This document shows positions 1 through 9,792 of a DNA stretch of 64,000 bases, piece after piece. The DNA is from Bacteroides coprosuis DSM 18011. Lineage in GTDB: Bacteria; Bacteroidota; Bacteroidia; Bacteroidales; Bacteroidaceae. Position numbers and translations under genes: made by a program. Position 1 is the first letter of the stretch, and each line of letters opens with the position of its first letter. Below the pieces are notes generated by a model. That model had not been told where the DNA came from, made no database searches, and was given only the letters and a program-made list of their open reading frames with translations. The DNA lies in NCBI GenBank assembly GCA_000212915.1, contig CM001167.1, forward strand, positions 2,224,780 through 2,288,779. The letters run 5' to 3'.

Positions 1-210
1 CGCTTTATCGTCTTTAATCAAGACGGAAGCATGGCGTTCGTACGTTTTGGGTGTGCTTTTGATATAGAGAAAGCCAAGTACCAAGGCTAAAGCAACAGCC
101 ACAATATACCATAGCCAGTGACGCATTAACATCGTTCCTATTTCTACTAAATCAATCTCTTGCTCTGTATGCTCTTGTTGTATTTTATTGTCTAAGTTTT
201 GTTGTTCCAT
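1..210 (-). CDS. Wzc/Wzz-like capsule chain-length protein, N-terminal fragment (cut by window edge)
   Basis: Only the first 70 codons are in the window; the gene continues past base 1. The fragment has a polar N-terminus rich in Gln and Glu, then a motif EIDLVEIGTMLMRHW followed by a hydrophobic helix (about residues 33-51) and KSTPKTYERHASVLIKDD. This is the usual start of Wzz-domain proteins of Bacteroidota, which are inner-membrane proteins that set polysaccharide chain length and often carry a C-terminal tyrosine kinase. Whether a kinase domain is present cannot be seen. It begins 4 bp after the stop of the Wza-like gene, so the two are surely co-transcribed and form an export pair. Confidence 0.85.
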   Translation of the reverse strand, partial: MEQQNLDNKIQQEHTEQEIDLVEIGTMLMRHWLWYIVAVALALVLGFLYIKSTPKTYERHASVLIKDDKA

Positions 211-214
211 GTGT

Positions 215-1030
215 TTATTTCCAGATTAATACAGCCATTGAAGTTAATAGTGAAGCGATGGATACCCAGGTACCCACACTGTTGTTTTGATTGATTTCAC
301 TCTGTTGTGATTTACGCTTATTGGGCTCTACATACACAATGTCGTTTTGTTGTAGATAGTAAAAAGGCGATTCAAAGGTTCTGGCACTTCGCAAATCATG
401 ATACATTATTTTTCTCTCGCCATTTTCTTCTCGAATCACAGCCACACGGTCACGTTTCCCATAAATGGTTAAGTCGCCTGCCATACTCAAGGCTTCGAGC
501 AAGGTAATGCGATCTCCCGTAACACTAAAGCTACCTGGGCGAGCCACCTCTCCCATGACAGATACTTTAAAGTTTAAGAATTTCACGCTGACAATAGGGT
601 CTTTGATATAATCTTCTGATTGCATGCGTTCTTTGATGTAGTCGGTCAATTGGTTCCGAGTCATTCCCTCTACATAAATCTTTCCCAATACAGGAAAGTC
701 GATCTCTCCTTTTTTATCGACTAAATACCCCAATACAGTCGCTTGTCCGTAAGGATTTCCTCCAATCTGGTACGAGACTACGGGGGAGTTGAACGGCACA
801 GCCAACTCGGGGTTGGTGCTATTTACCACAATCGACAAAAGGTCGTCTTTATGTACTTTTACCTCGTATTGCTGCAATACCTGTTGCACCGTATCTTTCT
901 CTATATCTTGAAAGTAAACGGTTTTCTTCACCGAGCCACAACTCGCAAACAGAAAAAGCAGGGCTAATGCCATTCCTGTATAAACGCTCGACTTCATGTT
1001 TTTTCTGAAGCTATTCTCCAAGCTTTTCAT
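215..1030 (-). CDS. Wza-like polysaccharide export lipoprotein (Poly_export + SLBB)
   Basis: 271 residues. A lipoprotein signal with lipobox LFASC (Cys about residue 31) is followed by the polysaccharide-export domain (about 54-155), including a DDLLSIVV motif, and one SLBB domain (about 157-205, with VMGEVARPGSF). A C-terminal hydrophobic stretch lies at about 250-270. The family forms the outer-membrane channel through which capsule chains leave the cell; this short form is typical of Bacteroidota. The Met at residue 12 gives a more compact signal peptide and is a likely alternative start (base 997). It sits upstream of the Wzc-like gene in transcription order, consistent with a Wza-Wzc export machine. 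Confidence 0.92.
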   Translation of the reverse strand: MKSLENSFRKNMKSSVYTGMALALLFLFASCGSVKKTVYFQDIEKDTVQQVLQQYEVKVHKDDLLSIVVNSTNPELAVPFNSPVVSYQIGGNPYGQATVLGYLVDKKGEIDFPVLGKIYVEGMTRNQLTDYIKERMQSEDYIKDPIVSVKFLNFKVSVMGEVARPGSFSVTGDRITLLEALSMAGDLTIYGKRDRVAVIREENGERKIMYHDLRSARTFESPFYYLQQNDIVYVEPNKRKSQQSEINQNNSVGTWVSIASLLTSMAVLIWK

Positions 1031-1158
1031 AAATTCTATCTATCTACGTTAAATTAAAAAACTCTTTTATCGTGTCAGCCTTCTCTCTCGGCCTACTTGT
1101 ACTAAAACAAATCTTCCTTGTTTATGTTTATTTTTTTCAATGGATCGGCCTAACTTCT

Positions 1159-2232
1159 TCAGCTATTCAAATACCAAGCATATAAACGCTCAATGCCCGC
1201 ATCCAGCTCTACGGTATGTTTCCAACCGAGGCTATGCAGTTTCGAGACATTAGTTAGCTTACGCATGGTGCCATCGGGCAAGTTGGGATTAAATCGAATT
1301 TCCCCTTTATACCCCACCTTTTCAGCAATCAGCTGAGCCAGTTGGGCAATGGTTGTTTCTACCCCACTCCCTATGTTGATGTGGCAATTGCGTATCTCCG
1401 TTTCTCCTTCCTGATACGTATCCTTGAAATCAATGTTTTCTAAGACAAAGACAGAAGCATCTGCCATATCTTCACTCCATAAAAACTCTCTGATGGGCTT
1501 CCCCGTACCCCATAGCTCTAGGGCATCGGGTAGAATCCCCTGTTTTTTAAACAGATAAAGAATCTCGTTCTCTCCTGCTGTACCCGTTACCCCGTGTATC
1601 GCTCTGCGATCGAGATCTTCCCGAATGACAGCCCAATTATTCTCCATCAAGGCCTTCGCCAAATGCATTTTGCGTAGCATAGCTGGCAATACATGACTGG
1701 TTTCTAGGTCGAAATTATCACCAGGGCCGTAGAGGTTGGTTGGCATCACGGCCATATAGTTGGTGCCATACTGCAAGTTGAAGCTTTCACAGAGCTTTAA
1801 CCCCGCAATCTTAGCAATGGCATACGGCTCATTGGTATATTCTAGCGGACCTTGTAGTAATTCAGTTTCGGCAATGGGTTGGTGCGCATCTCGGGGATAG
1901 ATGCAGGTACTACCCAAAAAGAGGAGTTTCTTCACCCCATGGCGAAAACTCTCCCCAATTACATTTTGCTGAATACCTAGGTTGCGAAATATAAAATCGG
2001 CTCTGTAGGTATTATTGGCTTTGATTCCTCCCACATAGGCCGCCGCCACCACCACAATCTCAGGCCATTCGGCATCAAAGAAGGCCTTAACCTTTCCTCC
2101 ATCCATCAAGTCGAGCTCCTCATGAGTTCGCCCAATGAGGTTCGTATAGCCTTTGCTTTCTAGGTTTTTCCATATGGCAGAGCCCACCAAACCTCGGTGT
2201 CCTGCTATGTATATCTTTGTATCTTTATCCAT
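1159..2232 (-). CDS. fcl: GDP-L-fucose synthase (GDP-4-keto-6-deoxymannose epimerase/reductase)
   Basis: 357 residues, extended-SDR fold. The N-terminal Rossmann motif reads [10 protein letters not shown], and the catalytic Tyr/Lys pair is in [11 protein letters not shown]. Fcl carries out the 3,5-epimerisation and NADPH-dependent 4-reduction that complete GDP-L-fucose. Its start overlaps the stop of gmd by 8 bp, so it is translated directly behind the enzyme supplying its substrate. An insertion between the middle helices (around [13 protein letters not shown]) is common in Bacteroidota members and makes the protein longer than the E. coli enzyme. Confidence in function is high from both sequence and neighbour. 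Confidence 0.96.
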   Translation of the reverse strand: MDKDTKIYIAGHRGLVGSAIWKNLESKGYTNLIGRTHEELDLMDGGKVKAFFDAEWPEIVVVAAAYVGGIKANNTYRADFIFRNLGIQQNVIGESFRHGVKKLLFLGSTCIYPRDAHQPIAETELLQGPLEYTNEPYAIAKIAGLKLCESFNLQYGTNYMAVMPTNLYGPGDNFDLETSHVLPAMLRKMHLAKALMENNWAVIREDLDRRAIHGVTGTAGENEILYLFKKQGILPDALELWGTGKPIREFLWSEDMADASVFVLENIDFKDTYQEGETEIRNCHINIGSGVETTIAQLAQLIAEKVGYKGEIRFNPNLPDGTMRKLTNVSKLHSLGWKHTVELDAGIERLYAWYLNS

Positions 2233-3358
2233 CGTAACGTTTTCCTTTCTCGTAATGTCTTTTTACCCCTTCCATATCGCTTTGAACCATCAGGCGTACC
2301 AGCTCTTCAAAGGAAGTTTGTCGAGGATTCCAGCCCAATACCTTTTTAGCCTTACTCGGATCTCCCAAGAGTTGTTCTACCTCGGCAGGACGGAAGTATT
2401 TGGGATCTACCTCTACCAGCACTTTCCCCGTCTGGGTACAAATGCCCTTTTCCTGTAGCCCCTCACCTTCCCAACGTAGGGGTATTCCCACAGCATCAAA
2501 GGCAAGTGTAGCAAACTCTCTCACGGAGTGTGCCTCACCCGTTGCAATCACAAAGTCTTCGGGCGTATCGTGTTGCAACATCAGCCACATACATTCCACA
2601 TAGTCGCGGGCATAGCCCCAATCTCGTAAGGCACTGAGGTTGCCTAGGTAGAGTTTTTCTTGATGTCCTTGAGCAATGCGTGCGGCAGCCAGCGTTATTT
2701 TTCGAGTCACAAAGGTTTCTCCTCGTCGCTCACTCTCATGGTTGAAGAGGATACCATTTACAGCAAACATCTCGTAGCTTTCTCGGTAGTTTTTGGTAAT
2801 CCAGTAGCCATATTGCTTCGCCACCCCATAGGGAGAACGAGGGTAAAAGGGAGTAGTTTCGGTTTGAGGAATTTCTTGCACCTTCCCAAATAGCTCCGAC
2901 GTAGAAGCTTGGTAAATGCGGGTTTTCTTTTCTAAGCCCAAGATGCGTACGGCTTCGAGTAGTCGCAAAGTACCCAAGGCATCGGTATCGGCAGTATATT
3001 CGGGTACATCAAAGGAGACTTTCACATGGCTTTGTGCAGCCAAATTGTATATCTCATCGGGTTGTATCTGCTGAATAATACGAACCAAAGAGCTGCTATC
3101 GGTCATATCACCATAGTGCAGATTAACCAAGCGTTCTTGTTTCATATCGCGCACCCACTCATCGAGGTAGAGATGCTCTATGCGATTGGTATTGAAGGAG
3201 GACGAGCGGCGAAGAATGCCATGTACCTCGTATCCTTTTTCAATTAAAAATTCAGCCAAGAAAGATCCATCCTGACCTGTTATCCCCGTTATTAGTGCTT
3301 TTTTAGTCATATATGTACTTACAGACTCTTTAAATTCGTTGACCACAGTAAACCTCAC
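2225..3358 (-). CDS. gmd: GDP-mannose 4,6-dehydratase
   Basis: 377 residues. The NADP-binding motif [18 protein letters not shown] lies near the N-terminus and the YxxxK pair is in [13 protein letters not shown]. The motif [17 protein letters not shown] is the family signature. The enzyme converts GDP-D-mannose to GDP-4-keto-6-deoxy-D-mannose, the first committed step to GDP-L-fucose. The 16 residues before MTKKALITG do not fit the family, so the true start is probably that Met (base 3310). It overlaps fcl by 8 bp. A 185-bp gap separates it from wbuC upstream; no promoter motif was recognised in that gap. Confidence 0.96.
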   Translation of the reverse strand: MRFTVVNEFKESVSTYMTKKALITGITGQDGSFLAEFLIEKGYEVHGILRRSSSFNTNRIEHLYLDEWVRDMKQERLVNLHYGDMTDSSSLVRIIQQIQPDEIYNLAAQSHVKVSFDVPEYTADTDALGTLRLLEAVRILGLEKKTRIYQASTSELFGKVQEIPQTETTPFYPRSPYGVAKQYGYWITKNYRESYEMFAVNGILFNHESERRGETFVTRKITLAAARIAQGHQEKLYLGNLSALRDWGYARDYVECMWLMLQHDTPEDFVIATGEAHSVREFATLAFDAVGIPLRWEGEGLQEKGICTQTGKVLVEVDPKYFRPAEVEQLLGDPSKAKKVLGWNPRQTSFEELVRLMVQSDMEGVKRHYEKGKRYDG

Positions 3359-3543
3359 AGCTTCCTGTTTTTAAAATATTACACCCCTAAATTAATCTTA
3401 TCTCTAGGCTTCTACAAGTGAAACGTTCTATTTGTGCATTTTTGAGGCTACTTTTATAAAACAAACACCCTAATAAGCCCAAAAGGGTAGAAAAAAAGTT
3501 ACCAAATTATGCCGTAAATCGTCCAAAGCCTACCCCGCTGTTT

Positions 3544-3939
3544 CTATTCTAAAATATCTCCTTCAGCTAAGGGAGTATAGGGACCCTCTTTAATTTCAAA
3601 CAATACCGAGCCGGATTCTAATACTTCCAATGTGTGCCATTGCCCGATGGGAATGTGTACTCCATAGTTTCCCTGTAAAGGATCGAGAGTAACTCGTTCC
3701 GTTTCCTCTTTTTGATCGTTGTAATACACTACATCCATCTTTCCTCTTAATAAGATGTAAGTTTCTGCACTATGGTGGTGGCGATGAATCGGCAATAAAG
3801 TACCTGGCTCTAAGGCATTCAACAAACGTTGAGCGGGAGCTTCTAAGTCCTCGTGGTAATTGTAATTCATACGCAAACGTTCAGAGGCCTGGGCTGCTGC
3901 CGTTACAGCATCTAAACGTTCTTTATTGATTAAGTTCAT
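3544..3939 (-). CDS. wbuC: WbuC-family cupin-fold protein
   Basis: 131 residues. The first part (INKERLDAVTAAAQASERLRMNYN) and the cupin metal-site motif PIHRHHHSAETYILLRGKMD match the WbuC family, which is found in many O-antigen and capsule clusters. Three consecutive His plus the following Glu are the expected metal ligands. The biochemical role of WbuC is not established; it may act on an amino-sugar intermediate. It lies 3 bp after the aminotransferase gene, within the block that makes the initiating sugar. Length matches the family. Confidence 0.85.
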   Translation of the reverse strand: MNLINKERLDAVTAAAQASERLRMNYNYHEDLEAPAQRLLNALEPGTLLPIHRHHHSAETYILLRGKMDVVYYNDQKEETERVTLDPLQGNYGVHIPIGQWHTLEVLESGSVLFEIKEGPYTPLAEGDILE

Positions 3940-3942
3940 GCT

Positions 3943-5073
3943 CTATTTTTCTAATATAACTTGAACTACTCTTTGAATATCCTCATTAGTCAGAAGAGAG
4001 CCCGAAGGTAAACAAAGACCATTATTAAATAAAGCCTCACTCACTCCATTAACATACATGGGTGTATCTTTGAATACCGGTTGTAAGTGCATAGGTTTCC
4101 ATAAAGGACGAGTTTCAATATTGTCTTGAGCTAAACGATCAGCTATCTCTTCTCGTGTTTGACCAGCCTTTTTGGGATCTACCAAAATACAGGTTAACCA
4201 AAAATTGGAATCAAAATCATCACTAGGCTTTTTCATAACAGTAATTCCTTTAGCCTCTTTTAGTAATTCAGTATATAACTTATGTATAGCTTGTCTTCTA
4301 TGCATATGTTCATCTAAAACCATCATTTGCCCTCTACCAATACCGGCACAAATATTACTCAATCGATAATTATATCCGATTTTTTCATGTTGATAGTGAG
4401 GGGCATTCTCTCTGGCTTGTGTCGCATAAAACATAGTTTCTTTTGCCTCTTTTTCAGAATTACAAATTAAAGCCCCTCCTCCTGATGTAGTAATGATTTT
4501 ATTACCATTAAAAGATAACACTCCAAAATGTCCAAAAGTACCGCATTTACGTCCTTTATAATTAGAGCCTAATGCCTCTGCTGCATCTTCTAATACAGGG
4601 ATATCATATTTGTTGGCGATAGCCATTATTTCATCCATTTTGGCTGGCATACCATACAGATGCACGGGGATAATTGCTTTGGGGTATTTACCCGTTTTTT
4701 CTTTACGATCTAGAATCGCCTTTTCAAGTAACACGGGGTCCATATTCCAAGTATCTCGTTCTGAATCCACAAATACGGGAGTCGCTCCTTGATACTTGAT
4801 TGGGTTTGCCGATGCCGCAAAAGTAAAGCTCTGGCAAATCACTTCGTCACTAGACTGAACACCAAGTAATACCAAACCCAGATGAATGGCTGCTGTACCA
4901 GCACTTAATGCAACTACTTGCTTGCCTTCACCGATATATTTTTCTAGGTCTTCTTCAAACCCATTTACATTAGGTCCCAAGGGTACCACCCAGTTGGTGT
5001 CAAATGCTTCTTGTATAAAGTCTTGCTCTTTTCCACCCATATGAGCAAGCGAAAGTAGAATTCGTTTTTTCAT
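3943..5073 (-). CDS. DegT/DnrJ/EryC1/StrS-family PLP aminotransferase (PglE/WcfR-like)
   Basis: 376 residues, full length for the family. The Schiff-base lysine is in FNGNKIITTSGGGAL (about residue 190), and AGTAAIHLGL and EDAAEALGS are PLP-contacting motifs. These enzymes move an amino group onto a UDP-4-keto-6-deoxy-N-acetylhexosamine. The gene overlaps the downstream-encoded acetyltransferase start by 4 bp (ATGA) and is followed by WbuC. With the NeuD/PglD-like acetyltransferase and the sugar transferase next to it, it most likely makes a 4-amino sugar (bacillosamine or AAT-Gal type) as the first sugar of the repeat unit. The product stereochemistry cannot be read from sequence. Confidence 0.9.
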   Translation of the reverse strand: MKKRILLSLAHMGGKEQDFIQEAFDTNWVVPLGPNVNGFEEDLEKYIGEGKQVVALSAGTAAIHLGLVLLGVQSSDEVICQSFTFAASANPIKYQGATPVFVDSERDTWNMDPVLLEKAILDRKEKTGKYPKAIIPVHLYGMPAKMDEIMAIANKYDIPVLEDAAEALGSNYKGRKCGTFGHFGVLSFNGNKIITTSGGGALICNSEKEAKETMFYATQARENAPHYQHEKIGYNYRLSNICAGIGRGQMMVLDEHMHRRQAIHKLYTELLKEAKGITVMKKPSDDFDSNFWLTCILVDPKKAGQTREEIADRLAQDNIETRPLWKPMHLQPVFKDTPMYVNGVSEALFNNGLCLPSGSLLTNEDIQRVVQVILEK

Positions 5074-5663
5074 TTTAACGTTTTAAGAATTTTACACCTA
5101 TTACCTACAGCTAATGAATAGTCGGGAATATCTTTTGAAACCACAGATCCCGCACCTATCGTACACCACTTACCTATTTTTACACCTGGCAAAATAGTAG
5201 TACCTGCACCTATCCACGAGCCTTCTCCTACCTGCACATTTCCACAAAGTGTACTATTTGGAGATATATGTACAAAATTAGCTATTTTACATTCATGATC
5301 TATACTACAAGCTGTATTTATAATAGAATGATTTCCTACTTCAACCTCTACTTGTAATACGGCACCCTGCATAATGACCGTACCCTCACCTATCATAGCA
5401 TGTGGTGATACAATAGCACTAGGATGTATCAAGCTTAAATATTTTGCTTGATACTTTTGAGCTAATCGACTTCTAATCTCATTATTACCAATACTTATAA
5501 TCATCTCCATATTTTTTTGGATAGACGACGATGGGTAAACCGAGTAATTTAACAGTTGTGAGATTGCTTCATTATCATCAAATAATCCTTGAATAGGTAT
5601 ATTTAATGCTTCTGCTATGTCTATAACCACTTTTGCATGTCCACTTGCTCCATATAAATACAT
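5070..5663 (-). CDS. NeuD/PglD-like sugar O/N-acetyltransferase
   Basis: 197 residues. The N-terminal PglD-type Rossmann-like domain begins MYLYGASGHAKVVIDIA, and a left-handed beta-helix of hexapeptide repeats covers about residues 80-190. The putative catalytic His is in CSIDHECKI, as in PglD. The family acetylates the 4-amino group of UDP-4-amino-sugars from acetyl-CoA. It overlaps the aminotransferase by 4 bp and follows the sugar transferase by 13 bp, so the three genes form one translational block. An acetylated diamino-trideoxy sugar is the probable product, but the family also includes sialic-acid O-acetyltransferases. Confidence 0.87.
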   Translation of the reverse strand: MYLYGASGHAKVVIDIAEALNIPIQGLFDDNEAISQLLNYSVYPSSSIQKNMEMIISIGNNEIRSRLAQKYQAKYLSLIHPSAIVSPHAMIGEGTVIMQGAVLQVEVEVGNHSIINTACSIDHECKIANFVHISPNSTLCGNVQVGEGSWIGAGTTILPGVKIGKWCTIGAGSVVSKDIPDYSLAVGNRCKILKTLK

Positions 5664-5676
5664 AACTTCTTCTTTT

Positions 5677-6282
5677 TTAATTCCCTTTGAAAGGTTCCAT
5701 CGTTACACTCGTATCTGATGATATACCTTCTCTTTTAAACACCTTTTGTATGGTCATACACACAATCTTTAGATCTAAACAAAAAGAAAGATTTTTCACA
5801 TACCATACATCTAATTCAAATTTTTTTTGCCACGATATTGCATTTCTACCATTAACCTGTGCCCATCCTGTTATACCAGGACGTACATCATGACGATGAG
5901 CTTGACGTTCGTTATACAAAGGCAAATACTCTACAAGCAAAGGGCGTGGACCAATTAAAGACATATCGCCCTTTAATACATTTATTAATTGAGGAATTTC
6001 ATCTAAAGAGGTACTTCTTACAAACTTTCCTACCCGTGTTAATCTTTGTACATCTGGTAATAAGTTACCTTTTTCATCCCTCTCATCCGTCATTGTTTTA
6101 AACTTAATTACTTTAAATATCTTACCCTTCTTACCTGGACGAGATTGAGTAAAAAAAGCTCCTGCTCCTTTATTCGCAAAGTGCAACCAAATGGTTACCA
6201 CTATCAATATTGGGCTTATGTATATTAATGCAATAAGTGCAATACAGAAATCAAAGAATCTCTTTAAAAAATATATGTACAT
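5677..6282 (-). CDS. Initiating sugar-phosphate transferase (PglC/WcfS-like)
   Basis: 201 residues, short monotopic form. One N-terminal hydrophobic segment (about 10-32) precedes the bacterial sugar transferase domain with [47 protein letters not shown] and [12 protein letters not shown]. The family transfers a sugar-1-phosphate from a UDP-sugar to undecaprenyl phosphate, which starts the repeat unit on the inner face of the membrane. Its neighbours make a modified amino sugar, its likely donor. Length and motifs are those of a complete, active enzyme. Confidence 0.92.
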   Translation of the reverse strand: MYIYFLKRFFDFCIALIALIYISPILIVVTIWLHFANKGAGAFFTQSRPGKKGKIFKVIKFKTMTDERDEKGNLLPDVQRLTRVGKFVRSTSLDEIPQLINVLKGDMSLIGPRPLLVEYLPLYNERQAHRHDVRPGITGWAQVNGRNAISWQKKFELDVWYVKNLSFCLDLKIVCMTIQKVFKREGISSDTSVTMEPFKGN

Positions 6283-6740
6283 AGCTATTCTGTTATATCT
6301 TTAGTTTTCAAATGTCTTTTGGTTTTGTTCAGCCTCTTGTCCCTTACTATTATAAACTTGTATATATAAGTATTTCCACTATTAGATAAAACTCCTTTCT
6401 TTACATTACCCTCTCTATTATATGGATAAAACTCGAGGAGTAAAATAAATCACACAAAGAATCTCTATATAGTTACTCAATTTGTCTATCTGTATAGTAG
6501 TATATGCCTTTTCCCTAACAGATAGTTTATTACCTCCACCCCTTCTCTCTGCATCTGTATCCTTTCTAAGTTCCAATATGAATTTGTCTTAGCATCTAAT
6601 ATACTCAATATTCTATAATTTTATATTCACCATATATTTTTCCATCGATGCATTCTTAATCAAAGAAAAGATTAGCTACTTCGTTTTTTATCTATCGTGT
6701 CAATGCCAACAAATTCCATATATTCTTATCAAGTATCCAT
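6283..6740 (-). other. 458-bp AT-rich gap inside the capsule locus, no convincing gene
   Basis: On the minus strand an open stretch of about 54 codons ends at about base 6288, but it has no start codon and no family resemblance that I can recognise. It could be a remnant of a lost gene or chance in AT-rich DNA. No promoter of the TTTG/TAnnTTTG type and no terminator hairpin were found. The gap may mark a module boundary between the initiating-sugar block and the glycosyltransferase block. Confidence 0.4.
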
Positions 6741-7895
6741 TTATCTTAATATTTTCTTATACAAATCATCTACTAACGGCCACATCACTTTAAAGTCATA
6801 CCATTCAAGTACACATTTGCGACCATTCTTACCAAGTATATTGCGTAAGTTTACATCAAGCATTTTTCCCATACCTTCACAAATACTTTCTGCAGAAAGA
6901 TCTATGTATTCACCTGTCTTATGTTCAACAATTGCATCCACACATCCATGTGCACGGCTATTTAGTATAGGTTTCTCCATTGCTGAAGCTTCAAGTACGC
7001 ACATACCAAAACCCTCTCGATGAGAGGGAAATACAAAAACATCGAGCATTGAATAATAATATGGTATTTCAACCTTGTCTATATATCCAGAAATCACAAT
7101 ATCTTGATTGGCTTCTATTTGCTGTTTTTTATCCTCCGAAACATCATCACGAGTATCAAATGCACCTATAAAAAGCAATTTAGATTTAACATTTGAATGA
7201 GACTTCTGAAACATTTCAAAAGCATCCACAAGCTCAGGAATTCCCTTATCATTGCATATACGTCCGCAAAATCCGAAAATAACATTAACATTTACTAAAC
7301 CCAACTTTTCTTTCAAAAAAGTAAGTTTATCTTTATCAATCAACGAAGGATTAAAAATATTGTGTGCATCAACACCTCCACATGTACCATGTCCTATAAC
7401 ATATTGTTTCTCGGCTTCGTTTAATCCGTCAGCTACAGCAAGTTTTGATAAAGAATGACTTACATTAATCACACTTGTAGCAAGCGATGCAACAAACTTT
7501 TCTTCTGCCTTAAATATCGTGTGTTTTAATCCTTTCATTGTGGTATAGATCAATCCATGACGATAATACACACGATTCTTAACGCCACACAATCTTGCTG
7601 CAATCATGGCACACAAAGCTCCGACTGGTGTATGCCCAAACACAGCATCCGCCTTTTCCTTACGTATAAGTGAACAAATACTTTTTACAGCTTTAACTAT
7701 CGCCATTGGCGATACGCTACGAGGGATATTTAATGGTACGAATCGCACACCGTTACGCTTGCAGAACGCATCCGTGTTAGGTGCATCACTCGACACTACA
7801 ACTATTTCATATCCTTGATCTGTAAGATACTTGAACTGCCCATCAAAAAAACTTTCAGCAGTGCCAAATATCGAAAACACATGAATGAGTTTCAT
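6741..7895 (-). CDS. Glycosyltransferase family 4 (PglA-like)
   Basis: 384 residues, two-domain GT-B fold. The C-terminal donor site carries the E-x7-E pattern in HREGFGMCVLEASAMEKP, and FGFCGRICNDKGIPELV begins the C-terminal Rossmann half. The N-terminal half (MKLIHVFSIFGTAESFF, then FGHTPVGALCAMIAARL and YYRHGLIYTT) resembles PglA-type transferases that add the second sugar to an undecaprenyl-linked amino sugar. That would suit its place near the initiating transferase. The exact donor sugar cannot be predicted. It lies 6 bp from the acyltransferase gene. Confidence 0.88.
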   Translation of the reverse strand: MKLIHVFSIFGTAESFFDGQFKYLTDQGYEIVVVSSDAPNTDAFCKRNGVRFVPLNIPRSVSPMAIVKAVKSICSLIRKEKADAVFGHTPVGALCAMIAARLCGVKNRVYYRHGLIYTTMKGLKHTIFKAEEKFVASLATSVINVSHSLSKLAVADGLNEAEKQYVIGHGTCGGVDAHNIFNPSLIDKDKLTFLKEKLGLVNVNVIFGFCGRICNDKGIPELVDAFEMFQKSHSNVKSKLLFIGAFDTRDDVSEDKKQQIEANQDIVISGYIDKVEIPYYYSMLDVFVFPSHREGFGMCVLEASAMEKPILNSRAHGCVDAIVEHKTGEYIDLSAESICEGMGKMLDVNLRNILGKNGRKCVLEWYDFKVMWPLVDDLYKKILR

Positions 7896-7901
7896 AATAT
7901 A

Positions 7902-8969
7902 CTATTTCTTATAGCTTCTACAATGTAGACCTTTTTGAATTAAAACAGAGTCTATTTTTTTCATAATGTATACTGATTGGGATGTCAGCCAATTATTTAT
8001 AGGTTTGCAAATAAAAATACGCCCCTTATCAAGCATTATACAGCAAACATAAAACAACATAACGTAAGATATCATACCTATACAAGCATAACCCTCAGAC
8101 CACTCTGCAGACATATATTTTAATGGCACAAAAAAGTAATGACTACCAAAAGGTCCCATATGAATAATATAAACAGCAAGTACAGATGCAGAAATCCAAT
8201 TAATTGATTTAGATTGAATTTTCCAAGTCATTGTCCATTTAAAGTAAAGCACACTGGCTATCATTACTGCTGGACTATTATAACGCATTGAAAATATTAT
8301 AGCAAAAGGCGGAAACAATATCTTTATGGCATGCATCACGACCATTATTACACTAAACGATAACCATTTTACCCCCCCCATTTTAATATTCGGAACTGTA
8401 GACAAATACATTCCAAGATAGTAGATAACGAAGAAATGCAAAGCACTATAGCCATCGATTGTTACCTCAGGTGCTTGATGCATATAACCTATATAAACAT
8501 CTATTAGTATGAGTCCAATCAAAGACAATATGCGCTGTCGCGAATTCTGATGCTCAAAGGCAATATTAAGTATTGGAGCAAATAAGAATAAAGCAAAATA
8601 GGCTATCATAAACCAATAACCAGACCCTGTCAATGAGAAAATAGTCTTTTTTCCAATATCCATCATTGTTCCATCAAGAAACAAATATGAAAGAGTAGTG
8701 AGTACAAGCATCCAAAAGGCACACTGTGTGTAAAGATTGAAAAAACTCTTCCATGATTGACGAATGCGGAAATACCCACTTATCATAACAAAACAATTAA
8801 CAGCTGTAATGCTCATACACATCAGTAATACCCGCAAATCATTTGCTATACTAAAGTCTGATGTATGTAACTGCGGATAACAAGTTTGCAACACATGATT
8901 TGTCACGACCCCCAACATACAAAGAATGCGGAGTAATTCAAAATTTGATTGTCTAACTTTTGCTGTCAT
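7902..8969 (-). CDS. Acyltransferase 3 family membrane protein
   Basis: 355 residues with about ten predicted membrane segments. The N-terminal motif RQSNFELLRILCMLGVVTNH carries the conserved Arg and His of the acyltransferase-3 family. Members O-acetylate sugars of exported polysaccharides from a cytoplasmic acyl-CoA. It overlaps the hexapeptide transferase gene by 17 bp, so the locus encodes two different acetylation activities side by side. Which hydroxyl is modified is unknown. Confidence 0.88.
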   Translation of the reverse strand: MTAKVRQSNFELLRILCMLGVVTNHVLQTCYPQLHTSDFSIANDLRVLLMCMSITAVNCFVMISGYFRIRQSWKSFFNLYTQCAFWMLVLTTLSYLFLDGTMMDIGKKTIFSLTGSGYWFMIAYFALFLFAPILNIAFEHQNSRQRILSLIGLILIDVYIGYMHQAPEVTIDGYSALHFFVIYYLGMYLSTVPNIKMGGVKWLSFSVIMVVMHAIKILFPPFAIIFSMRYNSPAVMIASVLYFKWTMTWKIQSKSINWISASVLAVYIIHMGPFGSHYFFVPLKYMSAEWSEGYACIGMISYVMLFYVCCIMLDKGRIFICKPINNWLTSQSVYIMKKIDSVLIQKGLHCRSYKK

Positions 8970-9561
8970 TATTCTTATTTATTATTCTTGGTTTTTGCAA
9001 CACTACAGTAGCATAGTCTGGAATGTCCTCTACCACTACACAATTAGCACCAACATGCACATGATTGCCTATTTTTACATTTGGCAGTACTTTAGCACCT
9101 GCTCCCAATTCAACATAGTCGCCGATTACTACTCCACCTCCAGCTATTGTAACCTGATGATAGATAATACAACCTCGCCCGATTCTTACATCACTGCCTA
9201 CAATTATTCCATTTGGACCATGTGGCAAATAGGGGGGGGTAATTGCTTCCATTCCTCTGTTGAATGATGTACCAAACGAACAGTTATGTTTGTTGTCTAC
9301 ACGTTTTATCCAAAACAGATAGTATGCTTTAAGTAGAGGATTTACTTTCACTTGTGAATTAGTAACAATAAATTGTCTGCGCCAATATTTATCAGCATCA
9401 AATCCCGACAAGCATACCATCAGACGACGTGTAATCCAAGGTAAATGCTTGCCTCCATTTGAGGTATCAGTCAACCAATACAACAACTTTCTTATCATAT
9501 TTTTTAATGTATGGCAATATTTAAAAGCCGTAATCTTACATTTTATATCACATATTCTCAA
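8953..9561 (-). CDS. Hexapeptide-repeat acyltransferase (serine-acetyltransferase-like fold)
   Basis: 202 residues. A left-handed beta-helix covers about residues 105-190 (IVGSDVRIGRGCIIYHQVTI, then VIGDYVELGAGAKVLPNV). The His in IIYHQVTIAGGG sits where serine O-acetyltransferase relatives have their catalytic His. The first 21 residues do not look like family sequence, and Met22 (IRKLLYWLTD, base 9498) is a more likely start. In a capsule locus this is most likely a sugar O-acetyltransferase rather than a cysteine-biosynthesis enzyme. A 231-bp AT-rich gap precedes it. Confidence 0.82.
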   Translation of the reverse strand: MRICDIKCKITAFKYCHTLKNMIRKLLYWLTDTSNGGKHLPWITRRLMVCLSGFDADKYWRRQFIVTNSQVKVNPLLKAYYLFWIKRVDNKHNCSFGTSFNRGMEAITPPYLPHGPNGIIVGSDVRIGRGCIIYHQVTIAGGGVVIGDYVELGAGAKVLPNVKIGNHVHVGANCVVVEDIPDYATVVLQKPRIINKNNDSKS

Positions 9562-9792
9562 TTATGATATTTAAGAATATACATGCTATCTTAAAACAAA
9601 TATATAAAGTTTATCATTAGATATACTTTTAGCTTAAATCAATACACTTTTTAGACATATCTCTCCTTGACTACAAATAATCTTTATAGTCTAAATTAGC
9701 CTTTACTATGCTTAACAGCATACAATATTGTTTTAATCTCCACAAGTTTTAAAGGAATACATTCCATTTGTCATTTTTTTTATTAACAATAT

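Noticed and set aside
6283-6480. Open minus-strand stretch of about 54 codons
   Set aside because: No start codon, no recognisable family and AT-rich context; kept only as a note in the gap entry.
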